Source of the DNA: Anaerolineales bacterium UBA5195
GTDB lineage: Bacteria > Chloroflexota > Anaerolineae > Anaerolineales > Villigracilaceae
Length of the DNA: 64,000 bases
NCBI GenBank assembly: GCA_002412925.1
Contig: DHVZ01000011.1
Span: 232,044 to 296,043 of the forward strand
Direction: 5' to 3'
Positions 40,250-48,709 of this stretch are shown piece by piece. Made by a program: the position numbers and the translations under genes. The stretch's first letter is position 1. Each line of letters begins with the position of its first letter. Under the pieces are notes generated by a model. That model did not search any database. It was given only the letters and a program-made list of their open reading frames with translations, and had not been told where the DNA came from.

Positions 40250-40945
40250 ATGCAAAGCACCCACCAAGCGAAACTTTTAGAGCCATTATCGTCCCCGAAT
40301 AACAGTGTGGACTGGCGTTTTTTATTGCCGATTTTGCCAGAGAGCAAAATCCTCATTGTTGGGCAAAGCTGTGATGATTTCACTCGTTTATTTAACAAAT
40401 TGGGAATTGAAGCCATTCCATGGGATTATGACTTTTCCAATTCAATCAAGGCTCCTCTCTTCCCGGTGACACAATTTGATATCGTGGCAGTCCCGCATGG
40501 ATTCCCAGGGAAAGATTTATCGAGTAACCCGCAACACCACCTGGAGATTTATCAAACCATGCAGTTCTTGCTAAAACCAGGAGGAATCATTCTGGTCGGC
40601 TTTTCAAATAACCTGGGAATCCGAAGAAAATTTACCCCGGGTACGTATTCTTCCACCGTAGCCCAGACGACACGACTTTTCCAAAAAGCGGGATTCAAGG
40701 AGGTTAAGTTCTATGGGGCCATTCCGAACCTGTCCATGCCTGATTACATCTTTCCAATAACGCGGCAGACCATTGGATTTATACTCGAGCATCGATATCG
40801 TACCAAACTATCGGCGCGTTTATTGCGCTGGCTGTATAACCCCATATTTACTGCTGGATTCTCCCATTTTTTTACATCCTATTTTGCCGTTGCAGTTGCG
40901 CCAACTGCCAGTAGCGAAAACCGGTTTCAAGTGAATGCCCACTAA
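40250..40945 (+). CDS. Class I SAM methyltransferase-like protein, divergent
   Basis: 231 residues. A central Rossmann pattern is visible: KILIVGQSCDDFTRLFNKLG (residues about 33-52, a changed motif I without the GxGxG), EAIPWDYDF, FDIVAVPHGFP, then MQFLLKPGGIILVGFSN and a following FQKAGFKEVKFYGA as in methyltransferases of glycan clusters. Motif I is weak, so SAM binding is uncertain. The next gene (APH-like) overlaps it by 11 bp. Likely role: modification of a sugar or lipid carrier in the cluster. Confidence 0.68.
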   Translation: MQSTHQAKLLEPLSSPNNSVDWRFLLPILPESKILIVGQSCDDFTRLFNKLGIEAIPWDYDFSNSIKAPLFPVTQFDIVAVPHGFPGKDLSSNPQHHLEIYQTMQFLLKPGGIILVGFSNNLGIRRKFTPGTYSSTVAQTTRLFQKAGFKEVKFYGAIPNLSMPDYIFPITRQTIGFILEHRYRTKLSARLLRWLYNPIFTAGFSHFFTSYFAVAVAPTASSENRFQVNAH

Positions 40946-41981
40946 AATGGCCTCATTTATTGATGATCTTTCAGCTTACGTATTGTCATTGTGTTTAAAA
41001 GATCGCCAGCCATTCTCTTCCCCCTTCAATTGGACAATCCTGTCGAATGGAGGGGCAGACTATCACGATAGCATTATCTTGTTCGGTTTTGAAGGCGAAA
41101 AGTTAATTCCTTCACTGGTTGCAAAAACGCCTCGCCTGCCAGAAAATGGCTGGGCCTTGCAGGCTGAGTACGACCGCCTGGTTGATTTGTGGATATTTTT
41201 GGGCCCAGAAGCCGCATTGTGTTTGCCACAGCCGATCGCAATGGTTACACTCCGGAAACAACCTGTATTGATCATTTCTTACGTGCATGGCGAAAGCCTG
41301 TTACGGATGTCAAAAAAGGTGCTTTGGGAAAACCCGCGACGAGTACTGGCCTTGGCAGTTGATGCCGCGAGATCTTTGCGAGATATATTGGATCAGACTG
41401 CCACATCACTCGCAAAAGGCGAGCAGATTTCATCGGATTTTCCGCAAAAAGTGGATAAATTCAAAGAATTGTATTCTTTGACGGAAAGCGAGAATCGGGT
41501 TATCGCAGATTTGCTCGAACGGCTGGAGACGGTTCGGGCCAGGGCCAGTCATAAAGTTCTCATTCAGGGTGATTTCTGGCATGGAAATATGATCCGCGAA
41601 GCGCATCATGGTCATTTGATGTTTGTAGATTGGCAATATTCCCGTTGGGTAACGGATGTCAGTCTAGATGTCTATTTATTTTTACTCGCCGCTGCCTTGG
41701 CGTCTGTTCCAAAAGATTCGGCGGATGAAAAGGTACGAGGTGCAGTCAAAATCTTGCGAAACTGGCAAGCCGATATCATCCCTGCTTATCTGGCGGCCTT
41801 TGGGAAACCCACTGGATATACCTTGTTGCCAATTAAAGAGGGTATGTTAGTCTGTTGTATTGAGAAAGCTGTCCGTGCCAGCATGGATTTTGGCTATCAT
41901 CAAGCAGATGATCAAATTTGGCGATTTATTTTTGCTGAAATTAGCAGCTGGCAAGAAGAAAGCAGATCAGTCCATGTTTAA
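40935..41981 (+). CDS. Aminoglycoside phosphotransferase (APH)-like kinase
   Basis: 348 residues, start ATG 40935 (an alternative ATG at 40947 just after the upstream stop is possible). Kinase-like fold of the APH/choline kinase group: a nucleotide-binding lobe with SLVAKTPRLPENGWALQAEYDRL, catalytic loop QGDFWHGNM (residues about 210-218, Asp and Asn kept), and metal-binding FVDWQYS. Within glycan clusters such kinases phosphorylate small sugars, amino alcohols or lipid-linked sugars rather than antibiotics. It overlaps both neighbours by a few bases, indicating a tight operon. Confidence 0.8.
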   Translation: MPTKMASFIDDLSAYVLSLCLKDRQPFSSPFNWTILSNGGADYHDSIILFGFEGEKLIPSLVAKTPRLPENGWALQAEYDRLVDLWIFLGPEAALCLPQPIAMVTLRKQPVLIISYVHGESLLRMSKKVLWENPRRVLALAVDAARSLRDILDQTATSLAKGEQISSDFPQKVDKFKELYSLTESENRVIADLLERLETVRARASHKVLIQGDFWHGNMIREAHHGHLMFVDWQYSRWVTDVSLDVYLFLLAAALASVPKDSADEKVRGAVKILRNWQADIIPAYLAAFGKPTGYTLLPIKEGMLVCCIEKAVRASMDFGYHQADDQIWRFIFAEISSWQEESRSVHV

Positions 41982-43155
41982 AGATAACATCAGTGATCTT
42001 CTGGGGCAGCGTAAATACAACATCGTTTTTTTTATCGATGGGCTTGGCATGGGTGGCGCCGAGCGTCTGATGGTGCCTATCTTAAGAAACCTGAGCAGAG
42101 AGCATTTTGCTCCTCGTGTTTGCGCTTTTCAGATTCGAAATGGCAACCCTGTTGCAGAGGACCTGTGCGCATTAGGGATCCCAGTTGATTTGCTTCCAAT
42201 CCCTTATCTGAGGGACCTAACAGCGCTACCTCGCCTGTATAAGTACCTAAAAACTGTTAAGGCTGATTTGGTTCACACGCAACTTGAATTCGCTGACATT
42301 CTGGGGAACATAGCTGCAAAATTGTTGCGATTGCCGAGTGTTTCGACGATTCACACCATGCCATCGCAAGAAATGAAAATAAAATCGAAGGTGCACCAAG
42401 ATATCGAATTTTTCTCTTTGCGTAATTTTTGTGATCTCACCATTTCAGTTTCTGAAGAGGCCCGTCAGTTCTATTTGGGGATCAGTAAAGCTCCTCAAAG
42501 TACACTTCGAACCATCTACAATGGGATTGATCTGGATAATTTTGCAAATCTAGATTATGGGCGTGAACGCGCAACGGTGCGCCGGGAGTTTGGGGTCCCA
42601 AGTGATGCAAAATTGTTGACCACGGTAGCGGTTTTGCGTGAGTTAAAAGGAATCCAGTTTATGATTCGGGCGTTGCCTGCCATTTTATTGGCGGACCCAA
42701 GTGTATATTATCTCCTGGTTGGGGAGGGTTCTTATCGCGAGGCGCTTGAGGAGGAAGTGGATAAAGTAGGTGTTAAGGATCGCGTGATTTTTACCGGACA
42801 AAGAAATGACATTCCCCGGCTTTTAGCTGCCAGCAATGTGTTTGTTCTACCCACGCTGACGGAAGCCTTGCCCACTGTCTTAGCGGAGGCGATGGCTGCT
42901 CGCCTGCCAATCATTGCCAGCGCGGTAGGCGGTGTTCCTGAAATGGTGACTGATGGTCAGAACGGTTGCCTGGTCCACCCATCTGAACCGCAAGAATTAT
43001 CTCAAGCCTGTATCGCTTTATTAGCCGATATCGAAAAACAGAAAAGCATGGCTTTGGCGGGCTGGCAAATTGTTAATCAGAAGTTTAATATTCGAGAACA
43101 AGTCGAGCAATTAAAAACCATTTACCTTGATTTAATTAAAACCTATGAAAAATAA
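41974..43155 (+). CDS. GT4-family glycosyltransferase
   Basis: Start at ATG 41974 (MFKDNISDLLGQRKYNIVFFIDGLG), overlapping the kinase gene by 8 bp; the longer frame upstream lies inside that gene. 393 residues, GT-B fold: GLGMGGAERLMVPIL at the front, then VAVLRELKGIQFMIRAL, LLVGEGSYREALEEE, FTGQRNDIPRLLAASNVFVLPTLTEALPTVLAEAMAARLPIIAS, with a full EX7E motif. A retaining transferase adding a sugar to the repeat unit. Ribosome site weak (AGAAGAAAG), consistent with translational coupling. Confidence 0.9.
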   Translation: MFKDNISDLLGQRKYNIVFFIDGLGMGGAERLMVPILRNLSREHFAPRVCAFQIRNGNPVAEDLCALGIPVDLLPIPYLRDLTALPRLYKYLKTVKADLVHTQLEFADILGNIAAKLLRLPSVSTIHTMPSQEMKIKSKVHQDIEFFSLRNFCDLTISVSEEARQFYLGISKAPQSTLRTIYNGIDLDNFANLDYGRERATVRREFGVPSDAKLLTTVAVLRELKGIQFMIRALPAILLADPSVYYLLVGEGSYREALEEEVDKVGVKDRVIFTGQRNDIPRLLAASNVFVLPTLTEALPTVLAEAMAARLPIIASAVGGVPEMVTDGQNGCLVHPSEPQELSQACIALLADIEKQKSMALAGWQIVNQKFNIREQVEQLKTIYLDLIKTYEK

Positions 43156-44398
43156 AATCCGTCTTTATGTTGTGGAGCCAAACAATAGTGGGGGACTCGT
43201 CCATTACATTTACCAACTCTGTACAGCCCTGTCTGATGAAGGTGTCGAAGTTACACTGATCACTGCGACAGATTATGAGTTGGCCGACTTCCCTCACAAT
43301 TTTCGAGTTATCAAAATGTTTCATTTGTGGGAGCATTTTGATCCTGAATCAATGCGACTTCACTCATTAAATTTTTTTGAGAAGGTGTGGAAAAAAATTC
43401 GTTGGACCTTGAGGAGGGGGGGGCGAGGGTTGCGGCTGGTACTGGCCTGGATGCAGATAACCCTTTATGTTCTGAATGAGCGCCCGGACATTGTGCAGTT
43501 TACCCGCATCGATTTCCCGTTCGAAGCCTTTTTTATCAGCTTGATGCGCAGACAGGGCTTAATCTTGAGTCAAATTTGCCATGAGTTTGAACCAAGGGAA
43601 AGCAAAAATCGATTTGGACAGTTATTTTTCGGTGCCGATAAAGATGTTTATACTCGCTTTTCAGCCATTTTTTTTCATGCGCAGGAAAACCTCGGCCATT
43701 TTCTGTCCAATTACCCCTCAGTGGACAAAAAGAAAACTTACGTGATTCCACACGGGAATTCAGGTTGGTTAACCAAGCTTGAAATAGCCCCCAACCTTTT
43801 ACCGAGCCTGCGACGAAAGTATGGTTTGCTCGACGGAGAACGCGTTGTGCTCTTTTTCGGTTTGCTTTCGCCCAGTAAGGGGCTGGATGATTTGATTGAG
43901 GCTTTTGCACTGGCAAGCAAATCTTGCACTGCAAAGCTTTTAATTGCCGGCTACCCAACGAAATATATCGATCTAGGCGCAATGATCGCCAAAATAGAAG
44001 CTCTAAACCTGACTGACCGGGTTATTTTTGATACACGTTACATCCCTCTGAATGAGATCAGTTCCTTGATGAGTCTCGCAACGGTAGTCGTCTATCCATA
44101 TCGCAGCAGCACACAAAGTGGTTCCCTGCAGGTTGCTTATACCTTTGGCAGGCCGGTTGTCGCGACTGCTGTTGGAGGTTTGCCGGAGGCGGTTGAAGAT
44201 GGGAAAAATGGGTTTTTAGTTCCCGCAAAATCACCTGTTGAACTGGCGAATAAAATTTCAATGCTGATTAATGATTCGGAATTAGCGACAAGAATGGGCA
44301 GTTATGCTCTGTATTTGTCTGAAACCCGTTTTAGCTGGCAATCTATTGCGAAAAAAATCATTGATGTTTACGAGTCCCTGCTAAGTTCAGATCCGTGA
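43145..44398 (+). CDS. GT4-like glycosyltransferase, variant active site
   Basis: 417 residues, overlapping the previous gene by 11 bp. N-terminal NNSGGLVHYIYQLCTALSDEG and C-terminal GLLSPSKGLDDLIEAFALA, LLIAGYPTKY, and YPYRSSTQSGSLQVAYTFGRPVVATAVGGLPEAVEDGKNG. In the EX7E position the first Glu is replaced (SSTQSGSLQVA), as in some GT4 subgroups, so the mechanism or acceptor may differ from the two other GT4 enzymes here. A basic stretch RRGGRGLRL (about residues 90-100) may contact the membrane. The stop overlaps a small ORF start by 4 bp. Confidence 0.88.
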   Translation: MKNKIRLYVVEPNNSGGLVHYIYQLCTALSDEGVEVTLITATDYELADFPHNFRVIKMFHLWEHFDPESMRLHSLNFFEKVWKKIRWTLRRGGRGLRLVLAWMQITLYVLNERPDIVQFTRIDFPFEAFFISLMRRQGLILSQICHEFEPRESKNRFGQLFFGADKDVYTRFSAIFFHAQENLGHFLSNYPSVDKKKTYVIPHGNSGWLTKLEIAPNLLPSLRRKYGLLDGERVVLFFGLLSPSKGLDDLIEAFALASKSCTAKLLIAGYPTKYIDLGAMIAKIEALNLTDRVIFDTRYIPLNEISSLMSLATVVVYPYRSSTQSGSLQVAYTFGRPVVATAVGGLPEAVEDGKNGFLVPAKSPVELANKISMLINDSELATRMGSYALYLSETRFSWQSIAKKIIDVYESLLSSDP

Positions 44399-44562
44399 AT
44401 TCTGTTGGGCATGATAAAAATGATTCGGAAAAAGAGATTATAGCTCACAGGAATATATTTAATGAGTGGTGGTGGTACTACACACATTGTCTCGAAGGGC
44501 TGGGTGGAAAAACGTATTATTTTGAGGAACCTTCAGAATTTTCTGCGTCAGGGAGCCAATGA
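44395..44562 (+). CDS. 55-residue small protein filling the gap between two glycan genes
   Basis: GTG 44395 overlaps the upstream stop (GTGA) and the stop TGA at 44560-44562 overlaps the ATG of the next gene (ATGA). The frame is open exactly across the whole gap, a layout seen for real co-translated genes. The product is acidic and aromatic-rich: NDSEKEIIAHRNIFNEWWWYY in the first half, GLGGKTYYFEEPSEF in the second. No membrane helix and no family recognised. It could be a small regulator or subunit, or the surviving piece of a larger gene. Confidence 0.5.
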   Translation: MNSVGHDKNDSEKEIIAHRNIFNEWWWYYTHCLEGLGGKTYYFEEPSEFSASGSQ

Positions 44563-45911
44563 AAACATTTTTTGTAGGGAAAAGTGGGCCAAATCTCGCA
44601 ACGGTTCGAAGTTGGTTGAAACGGTTTGTTAAATTCGCTGATACTTATCCATTGCGTGTGCTCTGGCTGATTATTCTTTTTGCTTTGTTTTTAAGTTTGT
44701 TTACAATCGCAAGTGATGCTCCTACTATGCAGTCGGGTTCAACGGACTCTTGGTGGACAATTGCAGTCAACTTGATTCATGGGCAAGGTTACAGCCTGTG
44801 TATTCCCAGATATTTCCCTTTTTGTAGTCCAACCAACCAGACGACAGCCGCACGTGAACCTGTCCCGGTGTTTCTCTTTGCGTTGGTTGCCCTTTTGAGT
44901 GGGGAATCCTTGTTGGCGGCAGCTGTTGTTGAAGTGGCCCTTTATCTTGCTGTTCTGATTGTTGTGTTTTTCCTTACCCGAGAATGGGCAAATGATCGTG
45001 CTGCGCTCTTGGCCGCATTCCTATGGTCTTTTTATCCAACAGCCCTCGATCTTCTTACACAAGTATCTGGTGATTTGCTAGCTGCACTTACTCTCACACT
45101 TGGTATGTTGTTTATTCTGCGTGCTCGTCGAACAAACTTTACTCGGGACTGGTTGGTTGGCGGAATAGGGTTGGCCTTGGCGGTTATGTCACGCTCAGCC
45201 ATCTTGGCAGTGGTGGCTGTCATCATCGGGGGCCAGATGTTCGATGACATCTGGGTAAACAAGAAAAATTTTAAACAAGCTGCAAAGCCATTCGTGATTC
45301 TTTCGGTTAGTGTAGTGTTGATGATGACCCCCTGGCTTTTCAGAACCCAAATTTCATTAGGGCGCCCAATTATTGGTTCAAGCCTGGTAGGTTACAATAT
45401 GCTTCGGCAAAGTCATCTGTTTGAAGAAACAGGTAACTATTTTCGATATGTGGGTGGGGTGGAGGGCGTGGAAGTAATTCAAGACTTCCTTGAGCAGAAA
45501 CAAGGTTTGTTGAGCGGCACCGAAAATGAAGCTCAAATGGATTCGATCTATCGGACCGAAGCGATTAAAGTAATTCTTGCCCATCCGGTTAAATATATTT
45601 TATTATCCGGCTACCGTTTTTTGCCGCTTTGGTTTAACTGGAAAATTATGGAAGGTGATGGGCACAAGACCGATTGGCGCGGTTATGCGACCATGGTCTT
45701 ACAAGCTTTCCTGCTAATCTTTGCTTTGATCGGCATCTTGAGGAATTTATACCCTATTTGGCCTTTGTGGGCGGGTATCGCGGCGATTAGTTTGGCCTAT
45801 ATGTTGGTGGAAAGCCAGCTCCGCTATCTGCTTTCTGTGATCCCCCTTATTCTTAGTTTAAGTGCTAGCGGAGGGCTAAATCTTTTCAATAAATACTTGG
45901 CTCGTGGTTGA
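44559..45911 (+). CDS. GT39/ArnT-like membrane glycosyltransferase
   Basis: 450 residues with about 10-11 membrane helices and the dolichol-phosphate-mannosyltransferase-like layout. The first external loop carries SDAPTMQSGSTDSWWTIAVNLIHGQGYSLC with the acidic residue expected in GT-C enzymes, followed by TAAREPVPVFLFALVALLSGES (the RxPxxP-like second motif) and a catalytic-side loop. It probably uses a polyprenyl-phosphate sugar outside the membrane to decorate the polymer or a lipid. Last plus-strand gene of this part of the cluster. Confidence 0.85.
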   Translation: MKTFFVGKSGPNLATVRSWLKRFVKFADTYPLRVLWLIILFALFLSLFTIASDAPTMQSGSTDSWWTIAVNLIHGQGYSLCIPRYFPFCSPTNQTTAAREPVPVFLFALVALLSGESLLAAAVVEVALYLAVLIVVFFLTREWANDRAALLAAFLWSFYPTALDLLTQVSGDLLAALTLTLGMLFILRARRTNFTRDWLVGGIGLALAVMSRSAILAVVAVIIGGQMFDDIWVNKKNFKQAAKPFVILSVSVVLMMTPWLFRTQISLGRPIIGSSLVGYNMLRQSHLFEETGNYFRYVGGVEGVEVIQDFLEQKQGLLSGTENEAQMDSIYRTEAIKVILAHPVKYILLSGYRFLPLWFNWKIMEGDGHKTDWRGYATMVLQAFLLIFALIGILRNLYPIWPLWAGIAAISLAYMLVESQLRYLLSVIPLILSLSASGGLNLFNKYLARG

Positions 45912-45984
45912 AAAATGTGCAAAATTGTGTCGCTGCAAGGAGGGCGTTAGCCTGATGAAGCAGTCTCTCCACTGTAGGGGGATT

Positions 45985-46089
45985 GCTTTGCGGCCAAGCG
46001 GTGCCCTGAGCCTGTCGAAGGGAGCGCCGCTTGCAACGATACGCACACCCAAAATCGGAAATTTTTCAACTTTCGTGAAGTACTGATTA
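45985..46089. repeat. Repeat pair: GCCCTGAGC palindrome and half copy (J) of the dispersed repeat
   Basis: 45990-46033 holds a fold-back stretch (GCGGCCAAGCGGTGCCCTGA ... TCGAAGGGAGCGCCGC), a wording common in intergenic repeats. 46040-46089 (ACGCACACCCAAAATCGGAA ... CTTTCGTGAAGTACTGAT) is one half of the dispersed palindromic family, inverted relative to copy E. It lies between convergent glycan genes. Confidence 0.7.
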
Positions 46090-46094
46090 TTACC

Positions 46095-47147
46095 TTATCG
46101 GAAACGATTAACCCAGCATGTTTCGATTGCAAAACGGGGAAGTGTATGTGAGTGGGAGATGAAAATACGCCTGATGGCATAAGGATTTTGCTTTACTTCT
46201 CGCAACAGGGAAGGGCCGTTTTGTAGCGTAAAAGCGGCTCGATAACCGGCCCGGGCAACCAGATTCTCAATTTTTCCATTTAGGTCATGAGACATACCGT
46301 TTGGATATGCAAAACTTAAAACGGGTTCCCCAAGTTCTTTTTCAATCCGGGTTTTTGATCCTTCAATCTCAATTAGGGCTTGCTCCAGAGAAATGCGAGA
46401 AAGGATCGGATGATTTATGGTATGCCCGCCAAACTCAATTCCACCTTTATGCATTTCTCGAACCTGATCCCAATTGATCATCAAGTTTCGGAAGTAGTTT
46501 TGATGAATGGATACCCCGAGCTTTTCAGGTAAGCGATTAACCCAGAATTGTTTTTCTTGATCAGGTAATACTTTCAAGGACTCAATCAATTCTTTACAGA
46601 TCTGATCTCTTTGCGTGGTATTTGTCCAGGTCCGTTCTTGGCCATTTGGAAAGAGAACATGGTCAGAGCCGGTATGATAAAAGCTATAGGCGACTAGATC
46701 CCAAAAGAACGGGTTGTCTGTGCCGATATGGCCAGTGGTTAAGAAAATTATGGCCGGGAAGTTGCACTGGCGAAGGATGGGGTATGCCTGGGTATAGTTG
46801 TCGAGATAACCATCGTCGAAAGTAATTAAAGCGGCATAGGGGGGCAAACAGCCTTCCCCATTCAGCCATTTAACAACATCTTTTAAAGAGACAACATTGA
46901 ACCAGCGCCCTAGATAATCCATTTGTTGGGCAAAGGCAGTTGGGTGCGCGCTGATATTGGGCCGAAAAGAGTCAAGGCCGAGTTGGTCAGGATCATCTAT
47001 CCGGTGATAATTAACAACGGTGAGAGACTTTGACCAAAATTTTTGACCAAGCCTTGTGAAACCAGTTTTATAAATAAAATTGACAAGCTGCTTAAAAAGC
47101 CTTGAACGCAAGGTTTTTGATTTTGGCATTGGTTCTGAGTATGACAT
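46095..47147 (-). CDS. NodB-family polysaccharide deacetylase
   Basis: 350 residues. The NodB homology domain shows motif 1 TFDDGYLDN (the catalytic Asp and metal Asp), motif 2 GGHTINHPILS (His-x3-His metal ligands), and later FAYPNG. No signal peptide or clear membrane anchor; a basic N-terminus KSKTLRSRLFKQL. Such enzymes remove N-acetyl groups from amino-sugar polymers or lipid-linked sugars. It lies 6 bp after the GT2 synthase gene on the same strand; a synthase plus deacetylase pair resembles systems that make partly deacetylated amino-sugar polymers. Substrate inferred only. Confidence 0.88.
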   Translation of the reverse strand: MSYSEPMPKSKTLRSRLFKQLVNFIYKTGFTRLGQKFWSKSLTVVNYHRIDDPDQLGLDSFRPNISAHPTAFAQQMDYLGRWFNVVSLKDVVKWLNGEGCLPPYAALITFDDGYLDNYTQAYPILRQCNFPAIIFLTTGHIGTDNPFFWDLVAYSFYHTGSDHVLFPNGQERTWTNTTQRDQICKELIESLKVLPDQEKQFWVNRLPEKLGVSIHQNYFRNLMINWDQVREMHKGGIEFGGHTINHPILSRISLEQALIEIEGSKTRIEKELGEPVLSFAYPNGMSHDLNGKIENLVARAGYRAAFTLQNGPSLLREVKQNPYAIRRIFISHSHTLPRFAIETCWVNRFR

Positions 47148-47153
47148 GGCTAA

Positions 47154-48383
47154 CTATCTTCGTTGAATGCGGTCCCAGATCTGAGGCTGTTTCCCGTGTA
47201 AAAATTGGAAAAAACCTTTGAGCGCGGCTAAATTACTATTGGTCAAAAAAGTAGGGAGGTAGAGAAGCTTTGCCAGCTTGGTGTCTTCTCCTGAATTAAC
47301 CAATCGCGAGCCAATCCAAGCCAATAGGTAAAAGAAAGCCTGTAAACTCAGCATGATTGTGCTAAACGGTTTCCCGAGTAAAAGAACATTACTTGTCTGC
47401 GGCGGGAATAACACTGCAACTAAATTAAATATCGCGGCACCGATCATGAAAAAAGGCACGAACGGACGCAGGAATTTATGAGAGAGTATTTGCCAGACCA
47501 GTACAGGGCGATTGAAAGGTAATAAATTATTTGCCATTGAGATCGCTTGATACCTGCCCGCAATAATTCTTGTCCGGCGAATAACTTCATCTTTGGCGGT
47601 TAGAGATACTCGTTCGACCGCTTTTGCCTCAGGAATATAAACAAAACGATACCCCTGGCGGATCACTTGCATGGCAATGTAAAAATCGTCGTTGACAACC
47701 TTATCCGGAGGGGAAACATAAGCACTTTTCCGTACCGCTAAAATCTCACCAGAGGCGCTTGTACAACTGCCTAAACGGCTTTCTTGTTTTTTAATAAAGG
47801 ATTCGTACTTCCAGTACAATCCTTCAGATGCGCCTAAATTGCCATCACCTTCGTCAATTACTTTTGCGCCACTTGCAGCCCCGATATCAGGATCTCCAAA
47901 AGGAGCTAATAATTCTTTTATTGTGTTTGGCCGATAGTAGTTGTTTGCATCTGAGAAGACAACCACATCGCCGCGAGCATAAGGCATCGCGCGATTAATA
48001 GCCGCCATTTTTCCGCGTCGTTCAGGATTGTGCAACAGTTCAATACCTTCATGAGCATATTTCTTGACAATTTCGGGGGTACGGTCATTTGATCCATCGG
48101 TGACAATCAAAATCTGAAAACGATCTTTGGGGTAATCAATTGCCAAACAATTTTTGATTTTTTCTTCGATAACAATTTCTTCATTATATGCGGCGATAAG
48201 GAGCGTGACAAAAAGCGAGTGGGGAGTGTATAAATAATTTTTCGGGCGGGATTTTGCCAAAAGTGCAATTAATAGTGGGTATCCAAAATATACATATAAA
48301 ATGCTTACGACTGAAAGCCAGAATAAAACTGCCAGCAGGATTGACCACCCAGATAGACTGTTCATGGTAAAGCGCATCTCCAT
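47154..48383 (-). CDS. Membrane GT2 glycosyltransferase, possibly processive
   Basis: 409 residues. One N-terminal membrane helix (about 15-40), a GT2 domain with LLIAAYNEE, VTDGSNDRT, VVFSDANNYYRPNTI (DxD-like), the NDDFYIAMQ acid and base region and RRTRIIAGRYQAI in the place of QxxRW, then three to four C-terminal membrane helices. The layout is that of BcsA/PgaC-like synthases without a PilZ domain. The start is uncertain: ATG 48383 has no good ribosome site and ATG 48365 is possible. It forms an operon with the deacetylase and is divergent from the Wzz-GGDEF and BcsB-like genes, so these four may form a second polymer module. Confidence 0.87.
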   Translation of the reverse strand: MEMRFTMNSLSGWSILLAVLFWLSVVSILYVYFGYPLLIALLAKSRPKNYLYTPHSLFVTLLIAAYNEEIVIEEKIKNCLAIDYPKDRFQILIVTDGSNDRTPEIVKKYAHEGIELLHNPERRGKMAAINRAMPYARGDVVVFSDANNYYRPNTIKELLAPFGDPDIGAASGAKVIDEGDGNLGASEGLYWKYESFIKKQESRLGSCTSASGEILAVRKSAYVSPPDKVVNDDFYIAMQVIRQGYRFVYIPEAKAVERVSLTAKDEVIRRTRIIAGRYQAISMANNLLPFNRPVLVWQILSHKFLRPFVPFFMIGAAIFNLVAVLFPPQTSNVLLLGKPFSTIMLSLQAFFYLLAWIGSRLVNSGEDTKLAKLLYLPTFLTNSNLAALKGFFQFLHGKQPQIWDRIQRR

Positions 48384-48510
48384 TATTGAAAACGAACAAG
48401 ATTCGCGTTTTGGCGATCCTTGCTTAAGCAGTTGGTCAAACTAAAACCTCGCTCTTCTTATGAAAACCTTCTTATAAGAAAGCCGAATCACCCAACTGCC
48501 CAGATAGTCC

Positions 48511-48546
48511 ATCGGGCTTATCTGAGATGTTTCGTGAAGCGCTGAA
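48511..48546. repeat. Dispersed palindromic repeat, right arm only (K)
   Basis: ATCGGGCTTATCTGAGATGT then TTCGTGAAGCGCTGA matches the right-hand arm of copies B and D. The rest of 48384-48709 has no gene. Confidence 0.65.
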
Positions 48547-48635
48547 ATTATTATGACTGCGCCAAGTATAATCAAATCTAATAACCATTATGGCTAGATT
48601 TTTATATCAATGTGTAACTATTCTATTACAAATAA

Positions 48636-48644
48636 TGGTATAAT
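48636..48644 (+). promoter_or_regulatory. Putative extended -10 promoter for the Wzz/BcsB-like genes
   Basis: TGGTATAAT, a TGn extension with a perfect TATAAT, about 65 nt upstream of the Wzz-GGDEF start. The surrounding DNA is A/T-rich. Confidence 0.45.
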
Positions 48645-48709
48645 ATAGGCCTAGTTTATCATAATATTAATTTCAATGCTAGTTCATATAACCCTACGGA
48701 GTGTTTATT

